DNA from: Streptomyces sp. NBC_01408
GTDB lineage: Bacteria; Actinomycetota; Actinomycetes; Streptomycetales; Streptomycetaceae
DNA: 64,000 nt
Assembly: GCF_026340255.1 (NCBI RefSeq)
Contig: NZ_JAPEPJ010000001.1
Coordinates: 2,163,001-2,227,000, forward strand
Direction of reading: 5' to 3'
In this document: one piece after another, positions 57,142 to 64,000 of the stretch
How positions within the stretch are numbered: the first letter of the stretch is position 1
How the letters are laid out: each line of letters begins with the position of its first letter
Notes under the pieces: model-generated
Told to the model about the DNA's origin: nothing
Databases searched by the model: none
What the model saw: only the letters and a program-made list of their open reading frames with translations
Program-made: the position numbers and the translations under genes

Positions 57142-57750
57142 GCTGAAGCGGAGCACCCCCGACGGGGTGGCCACCGCCCTGACGGGGTGGTCGTGCGGTT
57201 CCTCCGGGACCCGCGCGACCACCTCGTCGTCGTAGAGGAGCACGACCAGCGCGGCCTCGCTCCCGGCCCGCTCCAGCCGCTCCAGCACCCGGTCGTACGA
57301 GCCCCCGCCCCGCCCGAGCCGCATGCCCCGCCGGTCCACCGCGAGCCCCGGCAGCAGGACGGCGTCGGCCCCGGCCACCGCGTCCGGCCCGAGCGCGGGT
57401 CCGGTCGGCTCCCACAGCCGCATCTTCCCCGGGTGCGCGGTCCCGGCGAGGCCGCGCGGGCCCTCGTAAAGGCCCCAGTCGAGGTCGTTGTCGGGCAGCA
57501 GCAGGGGCAGCAGTACGCGCTTGCCGGCCGCGCGCAGGGCGTCGAGCAGCTCGCGGGTGCCGGGCTCGGTGCCGACGGAGACGTATGCCGCCACCGTGCG
57601 CGCGTCGGCCAGTTCGGGCAGCGCGAGGGCCGAGGCGGCGAGGGCGGCGGCGGCCGCGCTGCGGGTTTCGGGGGACAAGGCGCGGCGCGCGGCCAGGAGT
57701 TCTCGGCGCAGCTGGGCCTTGGCGGAGGCGGGGTGCGGGTTCTCGGTCAC
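57136..57750 (-). CDS. 5-formyltetrahydrofolate cyclo-ligase
   Basis: 204-aa enzyme (MTHFS/YgfA family) that converts 5-formyl-THF to 5,10-methenyl-THF with ATP. It has the N-terminal KAQLRRELLAARRALSPE, the folate/ATP region VAAYVSVGTEPGTRELLDAL, the nucleotide motif LLPGLAVDRRGMRLGRGGGSYDR and the closing HDHPVRAVATPSGV. GTG 57750 gives the usual N-terminus; TTG 57762 is an alternative with AGGA upstream. Its last six bases overlap the end of the convergent acylase gene. Confidence 0.9.
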   Translation of the reverse strand: MTENPHPASAKAQLRRELLAARRALSPETRSAAAAALAASALALPELADARTVAAYVSVGTEPGTRELLDALRAAGKRVLLPLLLPDNDLDWGLYEGPRGLAGTAHPGKMRLWEPTGPALGPDAVAGADAVLLPGLAVDRRGMRLGRGGGSYDRVLERLERAGSEAALVVLLYDDEVVARVPEEPHDHPVRAVATPSGVLRFSS

Positions 57751-57846
57751 AGAGGGATCCAAATATCCTCAGGAAATCGGTACATAAGCGGACCTACCTA
57801 CTGCGATCTCGTCTGGCGTTCGGCGGGACCCACTATCGTTCGGGGC

Positions 57847-58749
57847 ATGACTATGTTGCACCCCGTGATCAAGAAGGCCGTGATTCCGGCCGCGGGCCTC
57901 GGCACTCGCTTCCTCCCGGCGACCAAGGCGACCCCGAAGGAAATGCTTCCTGTCGTGGACAAGCCGGCCATCCAGTACGTGGTCGAGGAGGCCGTGGGAG
58001 CCGGGCTCGACGACGTACTCATGATCACTGGGCGTAACAAGCGTGCCCTGGAAGACCACTTCGACCGGAACTACGAACTGGAGTCCGCCCTCATCGCCAA
58101 GGGCGACGACGACCGGCTCAAGAAGGTCCAGGAGTCCAGCGACCTGGCCACCATGCACTACGTCCGCCAGGGCGACCCGCGCGGCCTCGGGCACGCCGTG
58201 CTCTGCGCCGAGCCGCACGTCGGCCGCGAGCCCTTCGCCGTCCTGCTCGGCGACGACCTCATCGACCCGCGCGACCCGCTGCTGCGCCAGATGGCCGACA
58301 TCTACGCCCGCACCGGCGGCACCGTCATCGCCCTGATGGAGGTGGACCCGGCCAACGTGCACCTCTACGGCTGCGCCGCCGTGGAGGCCACCGACGAGGA
58401 GGACGTGGTCCGGATCACCGGGCTCGTCGAGAAGCCGGACGCGGCGGACGCCCCCAGCAACTACGCGGTCATCGGACGCTATGTCCTCAACCCCGCGATC
58501 TTCGACATACTGCGGGAGACCGAGCCGGGCCGCGGTGGGGAGATCCAGCTCACCGACGCCCTGCAGAAGCTGGCCGCCGACGAGACCATCGGCGGTCCGG
58601 TGCACGGCGTGGTCTTCCGGGGCCGCCGCTACGACACCGGCGACCGCGGGGACTACCTGCGGGCCATCGTCCGCCTCGCGTGCGAGCGTGAGGACCTGGG
58701 CCCGGAGTTCCGCACCTGGCTTCACCGTTACGTCACGGAGGAGATGTAG
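57847..58749 (+). CDS. galU: UTP-glucose-1-phosphate uridylyltransferase
   Basis: 300-aa nucleotidyltransferase making UDP-glucose from UTP and glucose 1-phosphate. The pyrophosphorylase signature AVIPAAGLGTRFLPATKATP KEMLPVVDKP is complete. GDDLIDPRDPLLRQM (metal/nucleotide Asp), GLVEKPDAADAPSNYAVIGRY and DTGDRGDYL are also present. ATG 57847. It begins a plus-strand run with the moeA-type, moaC, mogA-type and GNAT genes. It probably supplies UDP-glucose to the exopolysaccharide operon at 20966-31420. Confidence 0.95.
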   Translation: MTMLHPVIKKAVIPAAGLGTRFLPATKATPKEMLPVVDKPAIQYVVEEAVGAGLDDVLMITGRNKRALEDHFDRNYELESALIAKGDDDRLKKVQESSDLATMHYVRQGDPRGLGHAVLCAEPHVGREPFAVLLGDDLIDPRDPLLRQMADIYARTGGTVIALMEVDPANVHLYGCAAVEATDEEDVVRITGLVEKPDAADAPSNYAVIGRYVLNPAIFDILRETEPGRGGEIQLTDALQKLAADETIGGPVHGVVFRGRRYDTGDRGDYLRAIVRLACEREDLGPEFRTWLHRYVTEEM

Positions 58750-58753
58750 CACC

Positions 58754-60115
58754 TTGAGCAGTTCCGCACCGCAGGACACCGGCCGGCACCAGGGCGAGCA
58801 GCGCCTGTGGTCGGTGGACGAGCACCTCGCGGACGTCCTCGCCGCCGTCCGGCCGCTGGAGCCCATCGAGCTCCAGCTGCTGGACGCCCAGGGCTGTGTC
58901 CTGGTCGAGGACGTCACGGTGCCCGTGGCCCTGCCGCCCTTCGACAACAGCTCCATGGACGGCTACGCCGTCCGTACGGCCGACGTCCAGGGCGCGAGCG
59001 AGGAGTTCCCCGCGGTGCTGACGGTCATCGGGGACGTGGCGGCGGGCAGCGGCGAGCTGCCCACCGTCGGCCCCGGCCAGGCCGCGCGCATCATGACCGG
59101 CGCCCCGCTGCCCCCCGGCGCGGAAGCCGTCGTACCGGTCGAGTGGACCGACGGCGGCACCGGCGGCGGCGCCGCCTCCGGGATGACCCCGGCCAGCTCC
59201 GCTCCCGAGGGGGCGGCCGGCGAGGTGCGGGTGCACCGCGCGGCCGAGGCGCGGGCGCACGTCCGCGCGCGCGGCAGCGACGTACAGGCAGGAGACCTGG
59301 CCCTGGCCGCCGGGACGGTCCTCGGCCCGCCGCAGATCGCCCTGCTGGCCGCCATCGGCCGCGGCACCGTCCGGGTGCGGCCCCGCCCGCGCGTGGTCGT
59401 CCTGTCCACCGGCAGCGAGCTGGTCCAGCCCGGCGAGGCACTGGCCGCGGGAACGATCTACGACTCCAACAGCTTTGCGCTGGCCGCGGCCGCGCGGGAC
59501 GCCGGGGCCATCGCGTACCGGGTGGGAGCCGTCGCCGACGACGCCGACACCCTGCGCTCCACCATCGAGGACCAGCTGATCCGGGCCGACCTGCTGGTCA
59601 CCACCGGCGGGGTCAGCGTCGGCGCGTACGACGTGGTCAAGGAGGCGCTGACCGCGGTGGCCGCCGGCGGGGAGGACGGTCAGGACATCGCCGGCGGCGG
59701 GATCGACTTCCGCAAGCTCGCCATGCAGCCCGGCAAGCCGCAGGGCTTCGGCTCCATCGGCCCGGACCACACCCCGCTGCTGGCACTGCCCGGCAACCCG
59801 GTCTCCTCCTACGTCTCCTTCGAGCTGTTCGTGCGCCCCGCGATCCGGGCGCTCATGGGCCTGCCGGAGTCCGAGGTCAGCCGGCCGAGCGTCCGGGCGG
59901 TGCTGAAGGCCGACAAGGCGCTCGGCTCCCCGGCCGGCCGCCGCCAGTTCCTGCGCGGCACGTACGACGCCGAGAGCGGCACGGTCAGCCCGGTCGGCGG
60001 AACGGGCTCGCACCTGATCGCCGCACTGGCCCACGCCGACTCCCTCATCGTCGTCCCGGAGGACGTCACCTCGGCGGAGCCCGGGGCCGAGCTGGAAGTG
60101 ATCCTGCTCGGCTGA
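58754..60115 (+). CDS. moeA: Molybdopterin molybdotransferase MoeA / gephyrin-like Glp
   Basis: 453-aa MoeA. The N-terminal domains have PPFDNSSMDGYAVRTADV and GQAARIMTGAPLPPGAEAVV. The MoCF domain has RVVVLSTGSELVQPG, IYDSNSFALAAAARDAGA, LVTTGGVSVGAYDVVKEAL and LPGNPVSSYVSFELFVRP. A C-terminal beta domain follows. It inserts molybdate into adenylated molybdopterin. In corynebacteria a MoeA/gephyrin homologue (Glp) paired with the membrane receptor GlpR acts in cell division; the GlpR-like gene at 62055 suggests this copy may be that type. The TTG start at 58754 is 4 bp after galU, with GGAGGAG upstream. Confidence 0.9.
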   Translation: MSSSAPQDTGRHQGEQRLWSVDEHLADVLAAVRPLEPIELQLLDAQGCVLVEDVTVPVALPPFDNSSMDGYAVRTADVQGASEEFPAVLTVIGDVAAGSGELPTVGPGQAARIMTGAPLPPGAEAVVPVEWTDGGTGGGAASGMTPASSAPEGAAGEVRVHRAAEARAHVRARGSDVQAGDLALAAGTVLGPPQIALLAAIGRGTVRVRPRPRVVVLSTGSELVQPGEALAAGTIYDSNSFALAAAARDAGAIAYRVGAVADDADTLRSTIEDQLIRADLLVTTGGVSVGAYDVVKEALTAVAAGGEDGQDIAGGGIDFRKLAMQPGKPQGFGSIGPDHTPLLALPGNPVSSYVSFELFVRPAIRALMGLPESEVSRPSVRAVLKADKALGSPAGRRQFLRGTYDAESGTVSPVGGTGSHLIAALAHADSLIVVPEDVTSAEPGAELEVILLG

Positions 60116-60189
60116 AGTCCCGCCGGTGCGGGTAGCGTGTTGCACCACACAGGCCCCCAGGGGGCCCGGACGGAAGCGGCGCGCAGATC

Positions 60190-60669
60190 ATGAGTACGCA
60201 GAGCAGGCTGACCCACATCGACGAGGCCGGCGCGGCCCGGATGGTCGACGTCTCCGAGAAGGACGTCACCACCCGTACGGCGCGGGCCAGCGGACGGGTG
60301 CTCGTGTCCCCCCGGGTGATCGAGCTGCTGCGCGGCGAGGGCGTCCCCAAGGGCGATGCCCTCGCCACCGCGCGGATCGCCGGGATCATGGGCGCCAAGA
60401 AGACCCCCGACCTGATCCCGCTCTGCCACCCGCTGGCGGTCTCCGGCGTGAAGGTCGACCTGTCGGTCGCCGACGACGCCGTCGAGATCCTCGCCACGGT
60501 GAAGACGACCGACCGTACGGGCGTCGAGATGGAGGCGCTGACCGCCGTCGCAGTCGCCGGGCTCACCGTGATCGACATGGTGAAGGCCGTCGACAAGGGC
60601 GCCGTGATCACCGACGTCCGGGTGGAGGAGAAGACCGGCGGGAAGTCCGGCGACTGGGCCCGCTCGTGA
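60190..60669 (+). CDS. moaC: Cyclic pyranopterin monophosphate synthase
   Basis: 159-aa MoaC, which converts the MoaA product to cyclic pyranopterin monophosphate in molybdenum-cofactor synthesis. Signatures: LTHIDEAGAARMVDVSEKDV TTRTA, AGIMGAKKTPDLIPLCHPL, VEILATVKTTDRTGVEMEAL TAV and the active-site loop DMVKAVDKGAVITDV with the catalytic Asp and Lys. ATG 60190 with GGAAGCGGCGCG upstream. Its stop overlaps the next gene start (GTGA at 60666). moaA is not in the window. Confidence 0.95.
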   Translation: MSTQSRLTHIDEAGAARMVDVSEKDVTTRTARASGRVLVSPRVIELLRGEGVPKGDALATARIAGIMGAKKTPDLIPLCHPLAVSGVKVDLSVADDAVEILATVKTTDRTGVEMEALTAVAVAGLTVIDMVKAVDKGAVITDVRVEEKTGGKSGDWARS

Positions 60670-61271
60670 ACGCCCCGCGCGGCGGCGAGGTCCACAGCCA
60701 CCACCCCGCGACGGGCGAGGCCTGGGCAGCCGAACCGCCCGGCGCCGCATCGGCTCCCGTGCTGCGGGCCCTGGTGGTCACGGCCTCGAACAGGGCCTCG
60801 CAGGGCGTGTACGCCGACAAGGGCGGCCCGCTGCTGGCCGAGGCGCTGGAGAAACTCGGGTTCGGCGTGGACGGCCCGCTGGTCGTACCGGACGGCGATC
60901 CCGTCGGGCAGGCGCTGCGCGAGGGAGTGGCGGCCGGGTACGACGTCATCCTGACCACCGGCGGCACCGGCATCTCGCCCACGGACCGCACCCCGGACGC
61001 CACCGCGAAGGTGCTGGACTACGAGATCCCGGGCATCCCGCAGGCCATCCGCGCCGAAGGCCTGGCGAAGGTGCCGACCGCGGCCCTGTCGCGGGGCCTG
61101 GCGGGCGTGGCCGGGCACACCCTGATCGTCAACCTGCCGGGCTCCACGGGCGGGGTCCGCGACGGCCTCGCGGTCCTCTCCCGGCTGCTCCTGCACGCAG
61201 TGGACCAGATCCGGGGCGGCGACCACCCCCGGCCCGGCGATGCCCCGCGTCCTTCCGGGAGCGCGAGCTGA
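60666..61271 (+). CDS. Molybdopterin adenylyltransferase-like protein (MogA/MoaB)
   Basis: 201-aa MoCF-domain protein that adenylates molybdopterin. After a 30-residue variable leader come RALVVTASNRASQGVYADKG GPLLAEAL, VVPDGDPVGQALREGVAAGYDVILTTGGTGISPTDRTPD and VNLPGSTGGVRDGLAVL. GTG 60666 is coupled to moaC. It ends CTGA, overlapping the probable CTG start of the acetyltransferase gene. Confidence 0.92.
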   Translation: MNAPRGGEVHSHHPATGEAWAAEPPGAASAPVLRALVVTASNRASQGVYADKGGPLLAEALEKLGFGVDGPLVVPDGDPVGQALREGVAAGYDVILTTGGTGISPTDRTPDATAKVLDYEIPGIPQAIRAEGLAKVPTAALSRGLAGVAGHTLIVNLPGSTGGVRDGLAVLSRLLLHAVDQIRGGDHPRPGDAPRPSGSAS

Positions 61272-61897
61272 ACGGCCCATCCTGGCCGGCCGTCCTGACG
61301 GACGGCGCCGTCACGCTCCGGCCGATAAAGCTGCGGGACCAGCGCGCCTGGCGCGAGGTCAACCGGCGCAATCGCGACTGGCTGCGGCCGTGGGAGGCCA
61401 CGATCCCGCCGCCCGCGCCGTGGGGGCCAGTGATCCACCGGCCGACGTACCGCCAGATGGTCCGCCACCTGCGGGCGGAGGCGAACGCGGGCCGGATGCT
61501 GCCCTTCGTCATCGAGTACGAGGGCCGGCTGGTCGGCCAGCTGACGGTCGCCGGGATCACCTGGGGCTCGATGTGCGCGGGCCACATCGGCTACTGGGTG
61601 GACCGCGACGTCGCGGGCCGCGGCGTGATGCCGACGGCGGTCGCCCTCGCCGTGGACCACTGCTTCGGGAAGGTCGGGCTGCACCGGATCGAGGTGTGCA
61701 TCCGGCCGGAGAACGGACCGAGCCGACGGGTGGTGGAGAAGCTCGGCCTGCGCGAGGAGGGGATGCGGCCGCGCTACCTGCACATCGACGGGGCCTGGCG
61801 GGACCACCTCGTGTACGCGGTCACGGTGGAGGAGGTGCCGGAGGGGCTGCTGCGCCGGTGGCACCGTACGCGGCACCCGGAGATCCCGCCGAAATGA
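61268..61897 (+). CDS. GNAT acetyltransferase, RimJ-like, with probable CTG start
   Basis: 209-aa GNAT enzyme of the RimJ/RimL group (N-terminal acetylation of proteins or amino sugars): VTLRPIKLRDQRAWREVNRR, IEYEGRLVGQLTVAGITWG, the acetyl-CoA loop VDRDVAGRGVMPTAVALAVD and IRPENGPSRRVVEKLGLREE. No ATG or GTG fits before the family domain. CTG 61268 overlaps the previous stop as CTGA, with GGGAG six nt upstream. The first ATG/GTG candidate (61430) would remove the N-terminal strand. Confidence 0.85.
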   Translation: MNGPSWPAVLTDGAVTLRPIKLRDQRAWREVNRRNRDWLRPWEATIPPPAPWGPVIHRPTYRQMVRHLRAEANAGRMLPFVIEYEGRLVGQLTVAGITWGSMCAGHIGYWVDRDVAGRGVMPTAVALAVDHCFGKVGLHRIEVCIRPENGPSRRVVEKLGLREEGMRPRYLHIDGAWRDHLVYAVTVEEVPEGLLRRWHRTRHPEIPPK

Positions 61898-62054
61898 AAA
61901 GCGAATACCAGTTCGAATTTGCGCCCGGGCGAGCCGAGTCGCCCATAACCTGATCCGAAGAATCACAAAAAAAGTCCGTGATATCAGCGAGATCGTGCGA
62001 CACACCGGCCCAATTGGCCGATCCCCCCGGCCGCGCCCCTCTACGGTGTGAGGT
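61898..62054. other. AT-richer gap before the GlpR-like gene
   Basis: 157 bp with several short AT-rich runs (GAATACCAGTTCGAATTT, CACAAAAAAAGTC). It probably carries the promoter of the next gene; no RNA or peptide gene recognised. Confidence 0.35.
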
Positions 62055-63089
62055 GTGAGCAGCAGCGGCCTCATCTACGCAGTCATTGTCGGGGCCTGGG
62101 CCGCCTACTTGGTGCCCATGTGGCTCCGGAGGCAGGACGAGCTGAACGAGGCTCGTCCGACGGAACGCTTCTCCACTGCCATTCGGCTGCTTTCCGGCCG
62201 GGCGGGAATGGAGCGCCGTTACGCCAAGGGGCTGCGTGAGCGCGGTGCCGAGGAAGCGGATCCCCAGCCCCACGCGGACCCGGACGCGGTCACGGAAACG
62301 GTTGATTCCGTGGACGCCGACGCCCGGGCCTTTGTCGTGCCCCCGACCCGGACGGAGCAGCCGAGACCGGCCGCCCAGGGCCGGGAGCAGCGGGCCGAGC
62401 GGGCCCGGCGCGAGCAGCGCCTCCAGGTCCTCGCCCGCCGCCGGCGCACCACCGCGCTCCTCTTCCTGGTCTTCACCCTCGGCGCGGTCGTCGCGGCCGT
62501 CGGCGGACTCGGCTACCTGTGGGCCCCGGCCGTACCGGCCCTACTGCTGAGCAGCTACATCGTGCACCTGCGGGTCCAGGAGCGACGGCGCTACGAGTTC
62601 ACCATGGACCGGCGCCGCGCCGAGGCGGCCGCACGGCAGTTGCGCGAGAACCGCTCGCGCCGCCGCGAGCCCGAGGCCGCGGCGGGAAACGAACCGGACC
62701 CGGCGCCACCGGTCTCCCCGCAGGAGGCCGGCCGCCGGGCGCTGGTCGAGCAGACGGACCACGCCGAGTGGGTGGACCAGCAGCGCGAGCGCGAACGCGG
62801 CCCCGCCCGCGGTGACAGCTGGGAGCCGGTCCCGGTCCCGCTGCCGACGTACGTGACGGCCCCGGTGGCCCCCCGCGCCACCGGCCCCGCGGCCCCGGAC
62901 GCCTGGAGCTCGACCCGCTCCAGCACCGCCGAGCCCACCGAACCCCGCCTGCGCGCCCAGCCGCACGTCCCCGCGCCGGAGGCGAAGCCCCAGCCGACGA
63001 CGCCGCGCCCCCGGGGCCGCGAGCGGGGCCGTACGCCACTGTTCGACCAGTACGAGAGCGACGACCGCCCGCGCGCCGCGAACGAATGA
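62055..63089 (+). CDS. GlpR-like membrane protein (gephyrin-like receptor family)
   Basis: 344-aa protein: N-terminal helix (LIYAVIVGAWAAYLVPMWLR), conserved RRQDELNEARPTERFSTAIR LLSGRAGMERRY, a long charged linker, a second helical pair (ALLFLVFTLGAVVAAVGGLG, APAVPALLLSSYIVHLRV) and a disordered, basic C-terminal tail. The family is known in actinobacteria as GlpR, membrane partner of the MoeA-like Glp in the divisome. Its conserved linkage to the moeA gene here fits. GTG 62055 with GGTGTGAGGT upstream. Confidence 0.82.
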   Translation: MSSSGLIYAVIVGAWAAYLVPMWLRRQDELNEARPTERFSTAIRLLSGRAGMERRYAKGLRERGAEEADPQPHADPDAVTETVDSVDADARAFVVPPTRTEQPRPAAQGREQRAERARREQRLQVLARRRRTTALLFLVFTLGAVVAAVGGLGYLWAPAVPALLLSSYIVHLRVQERRRYEFTMDRRRAEAAARQLRENRSRRREPEAAAGNEPDPAPPVSPQEAGRRALVEQTDHAEWVDQQRERERGPARGDSWEPVPVPLPTYVTAPVAPRATGPAAPDAWSSTRSSTAEPTEPRLRAQPHVPAPEAKPQPTTPRPRGRERGRTPLFDQYESDDRPRAANE

Positions 63090-63168
63090 TCGGGTGACCT
63101 GCGCGGACGCTCCCCGATATCGGTTTTGGAGCACCCGCGCGGGGATGCTAATGTTTCACACGTCGCAA

Positions 63169-63242
63169 GGGCCTGTGGCGCAGTCTGGTAGCGCACCTCG
63201 TTCGCATCGAGGGGGTCTGGGGTTCAAATCCCCACAGGTCCA
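63169..63242 (+). tRNA. tRNA-Ala (anticodon CGC)
   Basis: 74-nt cloverleaf: acceptor GGGCCTG with CAGGTCC (G3-U70 wobble, the alanine identity element), D-arm GCGCAGTCTGGTAGCGC, anticodon stem CCTCG/CGAGG with loop TTCGCAT (anticodon CGC), and T-arm CTGGGGTTCAAATCCCCA. CCA is not encoded. Confidence 0.95.
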
Positions 63243-63246
63243 CAGA

Positions 63247-63341
63247 CGACAGTTCACGGGTTGCTCCCGAGAACGTCACGAGATCCCGTCCGGTCGAACA
63301 GACCGGGCGGGATCTTGGCGTTTCCGGGGTGTGTTCGAGGT
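63247..63341 (+). repeat. Duplicated tRNA terminator block, copy 1
   Basis: About 95 nt from CGACAGTTCACGGGTTGCTC to TGTTCGAGGT. It contains the hairpin listed at 63281-63315. A second copy is at 63520-63613 (about 86% identical by eye). Confidence 0.8.
63281..63315 (+). terminator. tRNA-Ala terminator hairpin
   Basis: AGATCCCGTCCGGTC (63281-63295) and GACCGGGCGGGATCT (63301-63315) pair around GAACA with a single mismatched position. This 15-bp stem 39 nt after the tRNA most likely terminates it. The same hairpin recurs at 63554-63588. Confidence 0.75.
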
Positions 63342-63519
63342 TCCCGCGAGCTCCGTGATCGCATCGACAGGATCCCCGTTGGCCGTGGTGACGGTGGTCT
63401 GGGAGGACGTGCCGGTCCTGACGGAACTTGTCGAGCTGCCGAGGTCACCGGGCCGGACCGTGATCGTCGGCTTCTGACGGAACCCAGCGGGTCAGGGGCA
63501 CTCGTGAACGCCCCACAGG

Positions 63520-63613
63520 CGACAGTTCACGGGTTGCTCCCGACAGCGTCACGAGATCCCGTCCGGTCGAACAGACCGGGCGGGATCTTGGCCTTGTCGG
63601 GGTCTGTTCGAGG
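63520..63613 (+). repeat. Duplicated tRNA terminator block, copy 2, with a tRNA 3' scrap
   Basis: Second copy of the block at 63247-63341. Just before it (63511-63519) stands CCCCACAGG, the same nine bases as the tRNA T-stem/acceptor (63230-63238). The duplication therefore includes the end of the tRNA with seven bases deleted. It resembles a scar left by an element that used the tRNA 3' end. Confidence 0.7.
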
Positions 63614-64000
63614 TGATGTCCGAACGCGGGCAGGGCCTCGGGTGGTTGTCCGATGGCCGACTCCGCCGCGGTGCAGGGCTGATGCACGTTCACCTCGGCA
63701 TGCGTCCCGCACCCGCGACAGCCACATCCTGATGCACCCGTCACGACGGCGTCGATGCCCCCCCGCTGCGCGAGAGCGTGAACGTATCGATGACCTCGTC
63801 CCGCAACCACGTGTTCCCGGCCGGCCGGGCGGTCCCGGGGCGCGCCCTCACGAGGGATATCCGTGCACCAGGCAGGCGACCTCCTGTTTTGGGTCGATAT
63901 CGCCGCGAGGTGGCCAGGTTGGAGCAAGTTGTCTATTTATCCTTTGATTTGCGGGTGGTGCGCATTGCGAAGGCGGCCAGGTTCGAAATGCGCCTCATGA
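63614..64000. other. Apparently non-coding right edge
   Basis: No ORF with a credible start and codon bias. GC drops sharply after about 63910 (TTGTCTATTTATCCTTTGATTTG), typical of the edge of acquired DNA. A gene beginning near 63900 and running off the window cannot be excluded. Confidence 0.4.

Noticed and set aside
63330..63477. Possible 48-aa plus-strand ORF (VFEVPASSVIASTGSPLAVV...)
   Set aside because: It starts inside the duplicated terminator block, has no ribosome site and no recognisable relatives; left as non-coding.
63856..64000. Possible small ORF at the right edge
   Set aside because: AT-rich, many rare codons, no ribosome site; could be the start of a gene beyond the window but cannot be supported.
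1..64000. CRISPR arrays, rRNA genes, complete insertion sequences or prophage
   Set aside because: No regularly spaced repeats, rRNA sequence, transposase or phage structural gene was found; repeats present are dispersed or paired ends only.

Overview
The window is high-GC actinobacterial DNA, almost certainly Streptomyces. The evidence is pervasive GC-rich third codon positions, GTG, TTG and probable CTG starts, 4-base overlapping start/stop codons, an hrdD-type sigma factor, chaplins and rodlins (the hydrophobic coat proteins of streptomycete aerial hyphae) and a long SpoIIE-type phosphatase. It reads as chromosomal core to subcore sequence with a few acquired or decayed patches.

Layout. 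(1) 1-964: 3' part of an hrdD-like sigma factor. (2) 1079-8562, minus strand: a compact operon that reads from a 26-codon peptide gene through two HEAT-like/FGE-fold proteins, a phytanoyl-CoA-type dioxygenase between them, a solute-binding protein without a signal peptide, an MFS exporter and a SAM methyltransferase. I read it as a candidate ribosomal peptide (RiPP-like) pathway; it is the most interesting system here. (3) 8803-14887: a WYL regulator divergent from a DHA2 drug exporter, a DeoR regulator with 1-phosphofructokinase, a conserved hypothetical and a VKOR. (4) 14974-19671: a cell-surface island of two rodlins, three short chaplins, one unusual long chaplin and two small secreted proteins. 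(5) 19846-36337: a secreted protein, then a long plus-strand exopolysaccharide operon (initiating sugar transferase, two GT4 enzymes, polymerase/ligase, flippase, deacetylase, chain-length-type protein, GNAT/FemAB-like enzyme) beside a GH26-like secreted glycosidase, an ATP-grasp enzyme and an FAD oxidoreductase.

(6) 36350-44565: a PAS-GAF-PP2C-ATPase regulator, small secreted proteins, a MITE-like element, a P450, an LtrA-like membrane protein and a MerR-sliding-clamp fusion. (7) 44740-47760: a scar in which a narK-like remnant is split by about 2.8 kb of nested repeats carrying a lipoprotein, a truncated gene and a membrane protein. (8) 47770-57750: MscL, an SAF-domain protein, MTA phosphorylase, an FmdB-like protein, an MFS transporter, a K+/H+ antiporter, a penicillin-acylase-family hydrolase and 5-formyl-THF cyclo-ligase. 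(9) 57847-63089: galU, a moeA/glp-type gene, moaC, a mogA/moaB-like gene, a GNAT gene and a glpR-like membrane protein. (10) 63169-64000: tRNA-Ala(CGC), followed by a duplicated terminator block and apparently non-coding, AT-richer DNA.

How the parts work together: galU makes UDP-glucose, a plausible precursor for the exopolysaccharide operon. The chaplins and rodlins build the surface film of aerial hyphae, and the single LAETG-bearing chaplin could be wall-anchored by a class E sortase. The moeA-like gene and the GlpR-like protein may act together in cell division as well as, or instead of, cofactor synthesis. All functional statements rest on reading the sequence; no database search was possible.
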